Part shown: positions 49,208-57,961 of the stretch, in pieces
Position numbering within the stretch: position 1 is the first letter of the stretch
Layout: every line of letters begins with the position of its first letter
Assembly (NCBI RefSeq): GCF_026967935.1
Contig: NZ_JAPVBL010000003.1
Span: forward strand, 186,001-250,000
DNA: 64,000 nucleotides
Direction: 5' to 3'
Source: Modestobacter sp. VKM Ac-2982
Lineage (GTDB): Bacteria; Actinomycetota; Actinomycetes; Mycobacteriales; Geodermatophilaceae
Translations under genes and position numbers: made by a program
Notes under the pieces: model-generated
Database searches by the model: none
Told to the model about the DNA's origin: nothing
What the model saw: the letters and a program-made list of their open reading frames with translations, nothing else

Positions 49208-50155
49208 TCAGGGGGCGACGAGCGAGCCGTCCCGCTCGGTGACGGTGCTGGCGGCCGCCTCCGCCGTCGCGGAGGGCGCGGTGGCCGTCCCGACCGGGCC
49301 CGGGTCGGAGGGCAGCGGCACGGCCGCCGTCCCCAGCGTGCCCGAGGGCGACGACGGGGTCGGGCTGGGCTGCGGCGAGGACGGCGGCGAGGACGGCGGC
49401 AGGTCGGGGACCGGGACGATCTCGCGGGACGGCTCGTCGGCCGCCGGGGGGTCCGAGGTCTCCGGAGCGACCGGGGCGCTGGTCCCCGGGGTGCTGACGG
49501 GGGTCGGCGTCGCACCGGTCGGCACGGGCGCTGCCGGGCCGGGTCCGGCCGGGGCCGGCTCCGTCGGTGCAGCCTCGGTCGCGCCCGGCCCGTCGGCGGG
49601 GTGGCTGTTCGTGGGGGAGCCAGGGGCTGGCGGAGCGGTGATCGGGTCACTGGCGGTGCCGGACGGGGAGCGGTCCGCCCGGGTGGTCGCGGGGGCCGGT
49701 GGCGTGCGGTCGGGCTGCGCCGTCTCGGGGGCAGGACCGCCGGCGGCGGAGGGCGCACCGGTCGGGCTGGGCGATCCGGCGCCGGTCCGCGCCGCCAGTG
49801 TGTCCTCGGCCTGGTCGGGATGGGCGGCGATCTCGGCGGCGACGGCGTCGTGCAGACCCAGGGCGCTGGTGGACCGGGCGAGCACCGGGGTCACGGTGAG
49901 GAGCAGCAGCGTCGCGCCGGCGAGCACTCGCTGCGGGGTCCGGCTGCGGCGGCGGCGCGCATCGGGGTGTGAGCTCGGCGCCTCGTCCGCCGCGTGGCGT
50001 CGTCGCACCGGCCGCAGCTGCTGGGGGGCGGGCAACGGGGGCAGGGCCGGCTGCGCGAGGACCACCCGGTGCCGGCCGGTCTCGGTGAGGGCCGAGGGCG
50101 CCGGGACCTGGCGGTGGCGGCCAGAGGTCTCCGGGCCAGGTCGATCGGTGTGCAC
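49208..50155 (-). CDS. Membrane-anchored Pro/Ser/Thr-rich protein (paralogue 2)
   Basis: 315 residues. About 75 basic residues precede a hydrophobic anchor (RVLAGATLLLLTVTPVLA), then RSTSALGLHDAVAAEIAAHPDQ, matching the same positions of the protein at 47010. The remaining 190 residues are Pro/Ala/Thr/Ser-rich and low in complexity, ending in DGSLVAP. Likely inserted in the membrane with its tail outside. GTG 50155 has GAGGGGGG upstream. No function known; the gene is divergent from the glycosylphosphotransferase gene. Confidence 0.62.
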   Translation of the reverse strand: MHTDRPGPETSGRHRQVPAPSALTETGRHRVVLAQPALPPLPAPQQLRPVRRRHAADEAPSSHPDARRRRSRTPQRVLAGATLLLLTVTPVLARSTSALGLHDAVAAEIAAHPDQAEDTLAARTGAGSPSPTGAPSAAGGPAPETAQPDRTPPAPATTRADRSPSGTASDPITAPPAPGSPTNSHPADGPGATEAAPTEPAPAGPGPAAPVPTGATPTPVSTPGTSAPVAPETSDPPAADEPSREIVPVPDLPPSSPPSSPQPSPTPSSPSGTLGTAAVPLPSDPGPVGTATAPSATAEAAASTVTERDGSLVAP

Positions 50156-50562
50156 TGTCCTGCGTCCCCCCTCGCGCCGGTCAGCAGCCGACGACGGGAA
50201 CGTAGCCGTCGTAGCAGGCTGTGCCCAGACGGCTACGGCGTGTCGGATTTGACACGCCGCGTCGCTCGAGGGGCATGGCGGAACTCGGCTCGTGATCCAT
50301 TTCACGTGCAAGTGCAGATGTGCACCGATGGCGCAATGTCGGGGTGCCGATTGCAGTGAGTATTGACCGAATGACCGACTGTGCCTAATTGCTGAGCCGA
50401 CATGGAAACCCGGTCGGATGTCCATTCTCGTGGGGTGCCGCTTTCGCTACAGCTTCGTTACCGTCACCCGTGCCGGTCGGACAGTGCAGTCATCGGTCCG
50501 TCTCAGACATGGCTACCAGGTCACGCCCCCCACACGGCGTCGGCCGCCCGGGGGTGCACTGC
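50156..50562. promoter_or_regulatory. Long intergenic control region upstream of the sugar-phosphate transferase
   Basis: 407 bases, distinctly less GC-rich than its surroundings from about 50235 to 50470. CGGCGTGTC-N6-GACACGCCG (50236-50259) is a perfect 9-bp dyad and a likely operator. TTGACC (50363-50368), 17 bases and TAATTG (50386-50391) form a plausible promoter reading to the right, leaving a leader of about 165 bases. No riboswitch class was recognised in the leader. Confidence 0.5.
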
Positions 50563-52101
50563 ATGAGCATGATCGACGAGCGCAACAGCGCCGTCCGTAC
50601 TCGACGCCGCACGGCGTCGAAGCACCGGGCGCAGGACCCCCGGCGCCGGACGTTCGCACTGTCCCGGCTGCGCGGTGAGGGCACCCTGGCCCGCCGGGCC
50701 TGGCGGGCCGAGTACGTGCAGCGCATCGCGATCGGCGACACGCTCGCAGCCGGGCTCGCCGCGGGTGTCGGCTACCTGACCCGCTTCGGGCCCGAGGGGA
50801 TGGCCGCCAGCTCGCAGGCGTCGCTGTGGATGGCCGCGATCCTCCCGGTGGCCTGGGTGGGCCTCATGCTCGTCAGCCGCAGCTACGAGGAGCGCTTCCT
50901 CTGGGTCGGCCCGGAGGAGTTCCGCCGGGTCTTCTCCGCCGCCATCCTGCTGCTGGCCCTCGTCGGCACGGTCTCCTGGGGCTTCAAGCTCGAGCTCGCC
51001 CGGGGCTTCATCGTGGTCGCCCTGCCCCTGGCCACCGGCCTGTCGCTGCTGCAGCGCTACGCGCAGCGGCAGTGGCTGCACCGCCGCCGCGGTGAAGGCC
51101 GTTTCCTGCAGACGGCGATCATCGTCGGTCACCGCAGCGGGGTCACCGCGCTGCACGCGCAGATCGACCGCGAGGCCTATCACGGCTACCGGGTGATCGG
51201 CTGCTGCCTCCCGGCTGCCCCTCAGGGCGAGTCCCCGGAGGCCTTCGACGGGCTGCCGGTGCTCGGCACCCTCGAGGAGGTGGTCGACGTCGTCCACGCC
51301 TACGAGGTCGACACCGTCGCCGTGCTGCCCTCCCCGGAACTCGACGGGCCGGCGCTGCGCCGGCTGGGCTGGGACCTGGAGAAGACCCGCGCCGAGCTGC
51401 TGCTGGCTCCCGCGGTCACCGAGATCGCCGGCCCCCGGGTGCGCATCCGGCCGGTGTGCGGGCTGCCGCTGCTGCACGTGGAACGGCCCGAGCTGCGCGG
51501 CGTCCGCAGGCTCACCAAGGAGTCGTTCGACCGCATCTCGGCCACGCTGGGCATCCTGGTCATCCTGCCGGTGCTCCTCGCCCTGGCCCTCGCCGTCGGG
51601 CTCACCAGCCGCGGTGGGGTCTTCTACCGCCAGGAGCGCGTCGGCCGGGACGGGCAGACCTTCGGGATGCTGAAGTTCCGCACCATGGTCGCCGGCGCCG
51701 ACCGGATGGTGCCGGACCTGACTTCGCAGAGCGACGGCAACGGCGTGCTGTTCAAGATGAAGGGCGACCCGCGGGTCACCCCGGTCGGCCGGGTGCTGCG
51801 CCGCTACTCCCTGGACGAGCTGCCGCAGCTGCTCAACGTGCTGCGCGGTGAGATGTCCCTGGTCGGCCCCCGCCCGCCGCTGCCCACCGAGGTCGAGCGC
51901 TACGGCTTCGACATGCACCGCCGCTTCCTGGTCAAGCCCGGGATCACCGGGCTGTGGCAGGTCAGCGGTCGCTCCGACCTCTCCTGGGACGACTCGGTGC
52001 GCATCGACGTCCGGTACGTGGAGAACTGGTCCCTGGCCTTCGACTTCATGATCCTGTGGAAGACCGTGGGTGCCGTCTTCCGCGGCTCCGGCGCCTACTG
52101 A
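50563..52101 (+). CDS. Polyprenyl glycosylphosphotransferase (initiating exopolysaccharide sugar transferase)
   Basis: 512 residues. It moves a sugar-1-phosphate onto undecaprenyl phosphate, starting a repeat unit. Four or so N-terminal helices, a CoA-binding-like Rossmann domain (TAIIVGHRSGVTALHAQI near residue 185), another membrane helix near 330 and the catalytic PssY/WbaP core follow: FYRQERVGRDGQTFGMLKFRTMVAGAD, VTPVGRVLRRYSLDELPQLLNVLRGEMSLVGPRP and KPGITGLWQVSGRSDLSWDD. ATG 50563 chosen (ATG 50569 also possible). Likely serves the polysaccharide cluster further right. Confidence 0.92.
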   Translation: MSMIDERNSAVRTRRRTASKHRAQDPRRRTFALSRLRGEGTLARRAWRAEYVQRIAIGDTLAAGLAAGVGYLTRFGPEGMAASSQASLWMAAILPVAWVGLMLVSRSYEERFLWVGPEEFRRVFSAAILLLALVGTVSWGFKLELARGFIVVALPLATGLSLLQRYAQRQWLHRRRGEGRFLQTAIIVGHRSGVTALHAQIDREAYHGYRVIGCCLPAAPQGESPEAFDGLPVLGTLEEVVDVVHAYEVDTVAVLPSPELDGPALRRLGWDLEKTRAELLLAPAVTEIAGPRVRIRPVCGLPLLHVERPELRGVRRLTKESFDRISATLGILVILPVLLALALAVGLTSRGGVFYRQERVGRDGQTFGMLKFRTMVAGADRMVPDLTSQSDGNGVLFKMKGDPRVTPVGRVLRRYSLDELPQLLNVLRGEMSLVGPRPPLPTEVERYGFDMHRRFLVKPGITGLWQVSGRSDLSWDDSVRIDVRYVENWSLAFDFMILWKTVGAVFRGSGAY

Positions 52102-52137
52102 CGCAACCGCCGGCGCGCTGCGCCGTGCCGCGGGATC

Positions 52138-52169
52138 CCTGCCGCTCCGCCCTGTGGCGGAGCGGCAGG
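52138..52169 (+). terminator. 14-bp terminator hairpin after the glycosylphosphotransferase
   Basis: CCTGCCGCTCCGCC (52138-52151), loop CTGT, exact complement 52156-52169, 36 bases past the stop. Confidence 0.75.
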
Positions 52170-52280
52170 TCCGCGTTCAGGACCGTGAGGTGGGCAGGGG
52201 GACGCCCCGCGAGGCAGCCAGGACCGCACCGCCGTCATCGGGTGACCCGCGCCGTCCGGACTGCCCACGGACGTCAGCGA

Positions 52281-52306
52281 CCCCCTCGGGCAGTCGCCCG
52301 AGGGGG
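52281..52306 (-). terminator. 11-bp terminator hairpin after the tyrosinase operon
   Basis: CCCCCTCGGGC (52281-52291), loop AGTC, exact complement 52296-52306; lies 39 bases past the MelC1-type stop on the minus strand. Together with the hairpin at 52138 it insulates two convergent operons. The rest of 52102-52344 holds no gene. Confidence 0.72.
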
Positions 52307-52344
52307 TTGCAGAGGTCGGTGGCGTCCGGTCAGGAGGACGCCCG

Positions 52345-52668
52345 CTAGATGATCAGCAGCCCGGCGTCCTCGGCCTGGATGACGGCCTCGACGAGCTTGC
52401 GCGGGGACTTGTACGTCCCGAAGGGGAGCAGGTGCGTGGCGTACCCGTCGAGCATCCGCTCGAGGTGCACCCCGTGCCGGCCGTTGATCACGGCGTGGGC
52501 GCTCTTCCCGACCTTCTGGATCACGACGGCGCGCCCCCGCGACGAGAAGCGTTCCTCGCCTGCGGCGGCAGCGGCCGGCATGTCGTCGAACGGAGGGGTG
52601 CCGGTCACGGCCACTGCCGTGCCGACGACGGCCACGGAGGCCCCCACCATGAATCGCCTGCGGTCCAT
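52345..52668 (-). CDS. Tyrosinase co-factor (MelC1-type copper chaperone)
   Basis: 107 residues. A twin-arginine signal (DRRRFMVGASVAVVGTAVAV) is followed by a small domain with VINGRHGVHLERMLDGYATHLLPFGTYKSPRKLVEAVI, the MelC1 pattern with the caddie His/Tyr region. MelC1 delivers copper to tyrosinase and carries it through the Tat system. Normally melC1 precedes the tyrosinase gene; here it follows it by 13 bases. Stop is TAG. Confidence 0.85.
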   Translation of the reverse strand: MDRRRFMVGASVAVVGTAVAVTGTPPFDDMPAAAAAGEERFSSRGRAVVIQKVGKSAHAVINGRHGVHLERMLDGYATHLLPFGTYKSPRKLVEAVIQAEDAGLLII

Positions 52669-52681
52669 GAGCCTGGTCCTC

Positions 52682-53566
52682 CTAGACGTATCGGTAGTTG
52701 AGTCGGTTGATGTCCAGGACGTCGGCCGGCGTCCGCGGCACGACCAGGCCCTGCATCGTGTCGTTGAGGTTGTGGCCGGTCGGGCCGCCGGATGCGGGCT
52801 GGTAGTTGTTCACGCCACGCATCCCCTGCCAGACCCACCAGAGCCGGTCCACGTTGCAGTGGGTCAGCCAGAAGACCGGGTCGTTCGGCGAGGTGCCGGC
52901 GAGCATGTCGCCGCCCACCCACCGGTGCACCAGGTTGTGCATGCGGGGGCCTCCGGACCAGCCCTCCATCCGGTTGCGGAAGGTGGCCACGCTGGCGTCC
53001 CAGGGGGACCTGTCGTAGGTGGTGTAGCGGTCGATGGCGTCGGTGACCTGTCCCGGGGTCGGCAGGCTGCTCGACCCGCGGGGGTCGCGACCGAGGAGCC
53101 GGATCAGGCCGGGGGTGGAGCGCGGGACGACGGCGCCGGTGCTGTTGTTGACGATCAGTGCCACCCAGTGCGCGAACGGCCCGTTGAGGACCCGGTTGCC
53201 CCGGGCCGGGTCGCCGTCGCCGCCGATGCCCCCCGCGGTCCACAGGGGCGAGCGTCGCGGGTCGCCACCGTTGAGCGCCGTGTCGTTCTGCCACCGCCAG
53301 TAGGGCATGCCCTCGATCGACGGGTCGACGGCCTGCAGGGCGTTCTCGATGTCCAGCAGGGTCGCCCGGTGCCACGGGAGGAAGGCGGGTGCGCGATGGG
53401 CGGCGTTGCGGGTGGAACCCGCCGGGGTGGCGATGTTCATCGCCTCGACGTGCTTGCGGATGAAGTGGTCGTAGGTGCCGTTCGCCTTCAGCACGTTGAA
53501 CGCCGAGGTGAGCCGCTGCACCTCCCCGGCCGACATGCTCAGGATGTTCCGTCTCGTCCCTGTCAT
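52682..53566 (-). CDS. Tyrosinase (type 3 copper oxidase)
   Basis: 294 residues, no signal peptide of its own. It oxidises monophenols and diphenols to quinones, giving melanin. Copper A ligands: HFIRKH near residue 33-38, AAHRAPAFLPWHR near 56-67. Copper B ligands: MHNLVHRWVGGD near 205 and SPNDPVFWLTHCNVDRLWW near 225-240. Without a signal it probably leaves the cell bound to the Tat-exported MelC1 protein. ATG 53566 begins MTGTRRNILSMS. Stop is TAG. Confidence 0.93.
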   Translation of the reverse strand: MTGTRRNILSMSAGEVQRLTSAFNVLKANGTYDHFIRKHVEAMNIATPAGSTRNAAHRAPAFLPWHRATLLDIENALQAVDPSIEGMPYWRWQNDTALNGGDPRRSPLWTAGGIGGDGDPARGNRVLNGPFAHWVALIVNNSTGAVVPRSTPGLIRLLGRDPRGSSSLPTPGQVTDAIDRYTTYDRSPWDASVATFRNRMEGWSGGPRMHNLVHRWVGGDMLAGTSPNDPVFWLTHCNVDRLWWVWQGMRGVNNYQPASGGPTGHNLNDTMQGLVVPRTPADVLDINRLNYRYV

Positions 53567-53973
53567 CAGGAAAACGCCCCTTCCACGGTGCCTCGCACGA
53601 GATCGTGAGTCGTCGACCGATCCCTGGTCTCGGGGGTCGGCTGGACTCTGTGACGAGACGGTGGTCCGAAGGGTGACGGCGGGTCGGCCACGAGCATGTC
53701 CGACCCTTCGACGACGGTTGACGGCAACACAGGTGAGTGCAATTCGGCCACCATTGATCCGCACTGGGAGTGCGAACGAGGTGGTCGACCACTCGTCAAG
53801 TCGTCGACACCATAGCCACATCTGTCTCTGCTAAGGACAGGGGTTCTCACGCATTTCTTTCCGTGATCGCGGAGTCACGATCTGCATTCTCAAATGTCAC
53901 TCATCGCGCACATTCGGTGACGCGATGGTGCGCCTCGCGGGCCCTCGGTCCCGTCGACGGATCGCCGGCAGGC
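53567..53973. other. Intergenic region upstream of the tyrosinase operon
   Basis: 407 bases, more AT-rich than neighbours, without a gene. It contains GTGGTCGACCAC (53781-53792), a perfect 12-bp palindrome flanked by ACGAG and CTCGT, a candidate operator about 215 bases upstream of the tyrosinase start. No promoter could be assigned with confidence. Confidence 0.4.
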
Positions 53974-55026
53974 TCAGCCGGCCGGCGGGGTGCCCGGGCC
54001 GGACGGACGGCGGTCGGCGAGCGCGGCGAGCCACAGGTCCTCGACCCGGGGGAACACCGCGTCGGCGCTGAAGCGCTCCTCGAACGCCTGCAGGGCCGAT
54101 GTGGCCAGCTGCGACCGGCGCTCCGGGTCGCTGAGCACCGACTGGAGGGCGGCCCGGAACGCCTCGGCGTCCCCGGGCGGTACGACGATGCCGTGCTCGT
54201 CGCCCAGGACCGCGGCGATGCCCCCGACGTCGGTGGAGACGACGCAGTTGCCGCGGGCCATGGACTCCAGGATGAACATCGGCATCGCCTCGTCCCGGGA
54301 GGGCAGCACCGCGACCCGGGAGCGGTCCAGCAGCGCCATGAGCTCCTCGTGCGCCAGCGAGCCGGCCATCGTGAGCCCGCCGATGCCCGGACGCACGAGG
54401 TCGGCGTCCTGGACCGGGCCGGCCACGACCAGCTCCCAGCCCGGGGCGTCGATCCGGGACCACGCCTCCTGCAGGACGTCGATCCCCTTGCGGTGCGACA
54501 CGACGCCGCCGAAGACCACCAGGTCCTCCTTCGCCGTGGGCGCGCTGGAGGGGATCGCGTTCGGGATCAGCACCACCCGCTCGGCCGGCACGAAGCGGGC
54601 CGCCACCTCCGAGGACTCGGCCGACAGGCTGATCACCCGGTCCGCGCCGCGCAGCGCCCAGCCGGTCAGCCGCGGGTGCGCCGCGGCGAAGGCGGCGAAG
54701 GAGCTGCCGTGCAGGTGCGCCACCGTGGCGATCCCGCGACCGTGCGCCACCCGCATCAGCGCGCCCTCGCGGAGGAACGACCCCCGCTCGGACAGGTGCG
54801 CCACCACGACCGAGGTCCGCCGGGGCAGCCGCAGCACCCGGGCCAGCGCGCCGCTGGCCTTCACCAGGGCAGCACGCAGGTCGTGCGGGTTCCCCCGGGA
54901 GGTGATCACCGCGACGTCCACCCGCGGGAAGGGCCACGCCAGGTAGCCGTTCATCACCTGCGTCATCCCGCCCGGGATGTCGCCCACGCGGCCCAGGTGG
55001 TGCACGGTCGGCCGGGACGTCTCCAC
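53974..55026 (-). CDS. Glycosyltransferase family 4 protein
   Basis: 350 residues. It transfers a sugar from a nucleotide donor in polysaccharide assembly. HHLGRVGDIPGGMTQVMNGYL (acceptor side), VVFGGVVSHRKGIDVLQEAW in mid-protein and VLPSRDEAMPMFILESMARG (the GT4 donor-binding block) near residue 262 are clear. GTG start 2 bases after the stop of the pyruvyltransferase-like gene, so co-transcribed with it. Confidence 0.88.
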   Translation of the reverse strand: METSRPTVHHLGRVGDIPGGMTQVMNGYLAWPFPRVDVAVITSRGNPHDLRAALVKASGALARVLRLPRRTSVVVAHLSERGSFLREGALMRVAHGRGIATVAHLHGSSFAAFAAAHPRLTGWALRGADRVISLSAESSEVAARFVPAERVVLIPNAIPSSAPTAKEDLVVFGGVVSHRKGIDVLQEAWSRIDAPGWELVVAGPVQDADLVRPGIGGLTMAGSLAHEELMALLDRSRVAVLPSRDEAMPMFILESMARGNCVVSTDVGGIAAVLGDEHGIVVPPGDAEAFRAALQSVLSDPERRSQLATSALQAFEERFSADAVFPRVEDLWLAALADRRPSGPGTPPAG

Positions 55027-55028
55027 GG

Positions 55029-56150
55029 TCAGCCCGCGACCGGCTCGGTGGTGGCCGGCGCCGCCGGGGAGCGCCCGGAGAGCACCTGCTGGACGTCGTC
55101 GCGGTGCCCGCGCAGCCGCCGCCGGGCGTCCAGGAGGGCGCCGAACAGCTCGGCCCGCCGTCCGGCGAGGGCCTCCAGTCGGGCCACCAGCTCGTCGGCG
55201 GAGTCGATCGCCGCCGACACGGCCACCCCCGTGATCCCGATGGTGGTGAAGTGCCGGTCCACCTTGTCGGAGCTCTCGACCGGTGAGCCGACCGGCACCG
55301 CGCCCTCGGTGAAGGCGGCGATGACCACGTGCAGCCGGTCCGACAGGACGATCGCGGTGCGGGAGTACAGCTCGCGCAGCCGGCGCTCCTGCTCGTCGTG
55401 GCCGGTGGGGCCGACCCAGCCGAGCACCTGCCCGCCCAGGTCCGCCGCCAGTCGCCGGGTGCGCTCCTCGTCGGTCCACACCTGGGTGACGGCCCAGATC
55501 TCCAGCTCGTGCGCGGCGGCGTACGCCCGGACGCCGTCCAGCCAGGCCTGGCTGGGGTAGGGGCGCGCCGGGTCCTCGCCGCGCATGGAGACCACGAGCG
55601 CGTTCCGCTCGGGAGCGGGGGAGGCGAACCTCGCGACGGCGGCGTCGTCGGCCCCCTCGCCGAAGGCCAGGTCCGGCATCACCGCACCGGTGCCCATGTA
55701 CCGGCCGGTCGCGTCGTCGCGCCACAGGGTCCGGTCCGACAGTGCGATCGACGGGCGCATCAGGGCCCGGGGCACGGCCGCGTAGTTGCGCGTGCCGACC
55801 CCGGCCCGGACCGCCGCGCCGCCCCGCAGCTTCAGCGCCACCAGCAGGGGCAGCAGGGAGAGGTGCTCCTTCATGCCCACGAGGGTCAGCTGGATCTCCC
55901 CGGGCTTGAAGACGTAGGCCGCCTGGCCCCGCACGGCCGAGGCGAGGGCCACCCGGTACCAGGCCCGCAGCGACCGGTAGACGCGGTCTCCCGGCCGCAG
56001 CCCGAGGCCCTCGTCGTAGCCGGCGGGGGAGGCGCCCACGTAGACGTGCAGCTCGCCCACGGGCCGGACCCAGTCGAGGAGCTGACGGCGCAGGATGATG
56101 TCTCCCACGTTCTCGTACTGGCCGCGGCCGATCGCGAACACCTTGGTCAT
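55029..56150 (-). CDS. Polysaccharide pyruvyltransferase-family protein
   Basis: 373 residues. MTKVFAIGRGQYENVGDIILRRQLLDWV is the usual N-terminus of the family (G-x-GNxGD-like), with ALSDRTLWRDDATGRYMG, MRGEDP and LSDRLHVVIAAFTEGAVPVG later. Members add pyruvate ketals to polysaccharide sugars. A second, distinct member is encoded at 63146. ATG 56150 with AAAGG upstream. Confidence 0.82.
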   Translation of the reverse strand: MTKVFAIGRGQYENVGDIILRRQLLDWVRPVGELHVYVGASPAGYDEGLGLRPGDRVYRSLRAWYRVALASAVRGQAAYVFKPGEIQLTLVGMKEHLSLLPLLVALKLRGGAAVRAGVGTRNYAAVPRALMRPSIALSDRTLWRDDATGRYMGTGAVMPDLAFGEGADDAAVARFASPAPERNALVVSMRGEDPARPYPSQAWLDGVRAYAAAHELEIWAVTQVWTDEERTRRLAADLGGQVLGWVGPTGHDEQERRLRELYSRTAIVLSDRLHVVIAAFTEGAVPVGSPVESSDKVDRHFTTIGITGVAVSAAIDSADELVARLEALAGRRAELFGALLDARRRLRGHRDDVQQVLSGRSPAAPATTEPVAG

Positions 56151-56308
56151 GCGGGCGCCTTTCGGGGACGGTGGCGGCGGTGGCGGTGGCGTCGACGGCA
56201 CCTCGGGACGCGCAGGTCCGCAGGTCACCTCGACGGCACCCTAGGAGGCGCCGGCCCGGCGGCTCACGGAGCCGCAGAACCGTAACGCACCGTTCACGAC
56301 CCGGGCGC
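56151..56308. other. Intergenic region with a small hairpin
   Basis: 158 bases between two minus-strand genes; GCGGCT (56259-56264) and AGCCGC (56270-56275) form a 6-bp stem that may end the glycosyltransferase operon upstream. Nothing else recognised. Confidence 0.35.
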
Positions 56309-57280
56309 TCACCGGTCGGCGACGGCCAGCAGCCGGCGGTAGGCGGGGAGGGACACCTTGGCCGACACCGCCAACGCCAGTCGCTTGGCGTCCCGCCGGC
56401 GGGCCAGCAGCACCAGCTCCCGGACGCCGAGCCGGCCGCGCAACCGGCGCAGGTGCTCGGCGCTCTGCTCGGGGCTGTAGGAGCCCAGGACGGCGTCCTT
56501 GATCCCGGAGAGGGTGAGGTAGCGGGTCACGAAGTACCGGTACTCGGCCGTGTCCGTCGTCCCGGGGCCGACCTGCCGGGCGGCGGACTCGACCGCGGTG
56601 GCGATGAGCTCGAGGGACTCGGCCCGCTGCGACCGGCTGGTGATGATCGAGGCGCTGCGCACCCGGTACTCGTAGACGGTGACCGGCAGGAAGCCCACCC
56701 AGCGGGCGCCGGCGACCGCCTGGGCGACCATGGCGAGGTCGGACTGGACCCGGGCGGGGGTGAAGTCGATGCTGCCCAGCAGCTCCCGGCGGAACAGCTT
56801 GTTCCACAGGTGCCCGGTGATCTGGCCGGTCAGGAAGAGGCTGAACGCGTCCCGGCCCGGGACGGGAGGGCCGGCCGGCGGCTCGGTGCTGGTGGGTGCC
56901 TTGCCGGACTCGAAGGTGGCGCGCGCGCCGGCGACCACCACGTCCGTGTCGGGGGACGCGAGCGCGGCGGCCAGGAGCTGCGCGGCGGCGTCGGACGGCC
57001 AGCTGTCGTCGGAGTCCACGAACCAGATCCAGTCCGCGGTCGCCTCCCGCACCCCGCGCTCCCGCGCCCGCGCGACCCCGCCGTTCTCCGGCAGGGGGAC
57101 GAACCGGACCCGGGGGTCCCGGTCGGCCGCGGCCCGGGCGATCGCCCGCGACCGGTCGGTGGAGCCGTCGTCGACGACGACCAGCTCGACGTCCACACCC
57201 TCCTGGCCCAGCACCCGGTCGATCGCGTCGGCGAGGTGGGCCTCGTCGTTGTAGACGGGCAGGACGACGCTGATCAGCAC
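56309..57280 (-). CDS. Glycosyltransferase family 2 protein
   Basis: 323 residues. The GT-A fold start LISVVLPVYNDEAHLADAIDRVLGQEGVDVELVVVDDGSTDRS and the metal-binding WFVDSDDSWP near residue 90 are complete, with GHLWNKLFRRELL near 155. Sugar transferred is unknown. Start GTG 57280 with GGAGGAAAC upstream, 15 bases after the CHAP-like gene, so same operon. Confidence 0.9.
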   Translation of the reverse strand: MLISVVLPVYNDEAHLADAIDRVLGQEGVDVELVVVDDGSTDRSRAIARAAADRDPRVRFVPLPENGGVARARERGVREATADWIWFVDSDDSWPSDAAAQLLAAALASPDTDVVVAGARATFESGKAPTSTEPPAGPPVPGRDAFSLFLTGQITGHLWNKLFRRELLGSIDFTPARVQSDLAMVAQAVAGARWVGFLPVTVYEYRVRSASIITSRSQRAESLELIATAVESAARQVGPGTTDTAEYRYFVTRYLTLSGIKDAVLGSYSPEQSAEHLRRLRGRLGVRELVLLARRRDAKRLALAVSAKVSLPAYRRLLAVADR

Positions 57281-57295
57281 GTTTCCTCCGGGAGG

Positions 57296-57961
57296 TCAGG
57301 CGTAGGCAGGGTAGCCGTAGCTGATCAGCTCCTCGTCCTCCCACGGGCGGGCGTACCGGCGCACGAAGCGCTCGGGGTAGGGGAGGGAGAAGGGGTGGTC
57401 GCCCTCGACCGTCTGGGGGACGCCACGGGTCACCGAGGTCACCAGCCCCACGTGGTGCGGCCGGTTGACCTCGCCGCGGGAGTAGAAGACCAGTGCGCCC
57501 GGCTCCGGGTCCGAGCCCACCCGGCCGGCGCGCTGCAGCTCCGCGTGCAGGGTCACCGGGTCGGCCGTCGTCGGCAGCCCGACGTCGCGCAGCAGCCAGC
57601 TGACGTAGATGGCGCTCCACGGCTCGGAGGTCTCCCCGAACCAGGCGCGCCACGGGCTGCCGAGCAGCCGGCGACCGGCGGTCTGGTCGGCCTCGGCCAG
57701 CACCGCGTCCAGGGAGCCGGGCACCAGCAGCGACGGCGCCGGCGGCTCCGGGGCCGGCGCGGGGGCCGGCACCGGCGGGGGCTCCGGCGTCCCCTGCCGG
57801 TTGATCCCCGCCACGACGGCCGCACCTCCCGCCAGGACGGCGCCCCCCGCGAGCAGGAAGGCGCGACGGCTGACCGGCCGACCACCCCGGGCCGGGGCGG
57901 GCCGGCCGTCGGGGTCGGCCGGCGGGTCGCCGCGGAGGGACGGGCCGTGCGGGTCGATCAC
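57296..57961 (-). CDS. Tat-exported CHAP-like protein lacking the catalytic Cys
   Basis: 221 residues. VSRRAFLLAGGAVLAGGAAVVAG (residues about 30-52) is a twin-arginine signal, then a Pro/Ala linker. The C-terminal 140 residues resemble a CHAP amidase domain: the strand EPWSAIYVSWLLRDVGLP where WCAxFVSWxLxxAG is expected, so the nucleophilic Cys is Ser; GALVFYSRGEVNRPHHVGLV keeps the His. It may bind wall or polysaccharide without cutting it. The GTG start overlaps the upstream stop (57958-57961). Confidence 0.7.
   Translation of the reverse strand: MIDPHGPSLRGDPPADPDGRPAPARGGRPVSRRAFLLAGGAVLAGGAAVVAGINRQGTPEPPPVPAPAPAPEPPAPSLLVPGSLDAVLAEADQTAGRRLLGSPWRAWFGETSEPWSAIYVSWLLRDVGLPTTADPVTLHAELQRAGRVGSDPEPGALVFYSRGEVNRPHHVGLVTSVTRGVPQTVEGDHPFSLPYPERFVRRYARPWEDEELISYGYPAYA

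Noticed and set aside
47811-50252. Plus-strand 813-codon Gly/Ser/Val-rich frame
   Set aside because: Overlaps three minus-strand genes, one with recognisable GGDEF-like motifs; it arises from low-complexity GC-rich antisense sequence.
50391-50562. c-di-GMP or other riboswitch in the transferase leader
   Set aside because: No conserved core of a known riboswitch class could be recognised by eye.
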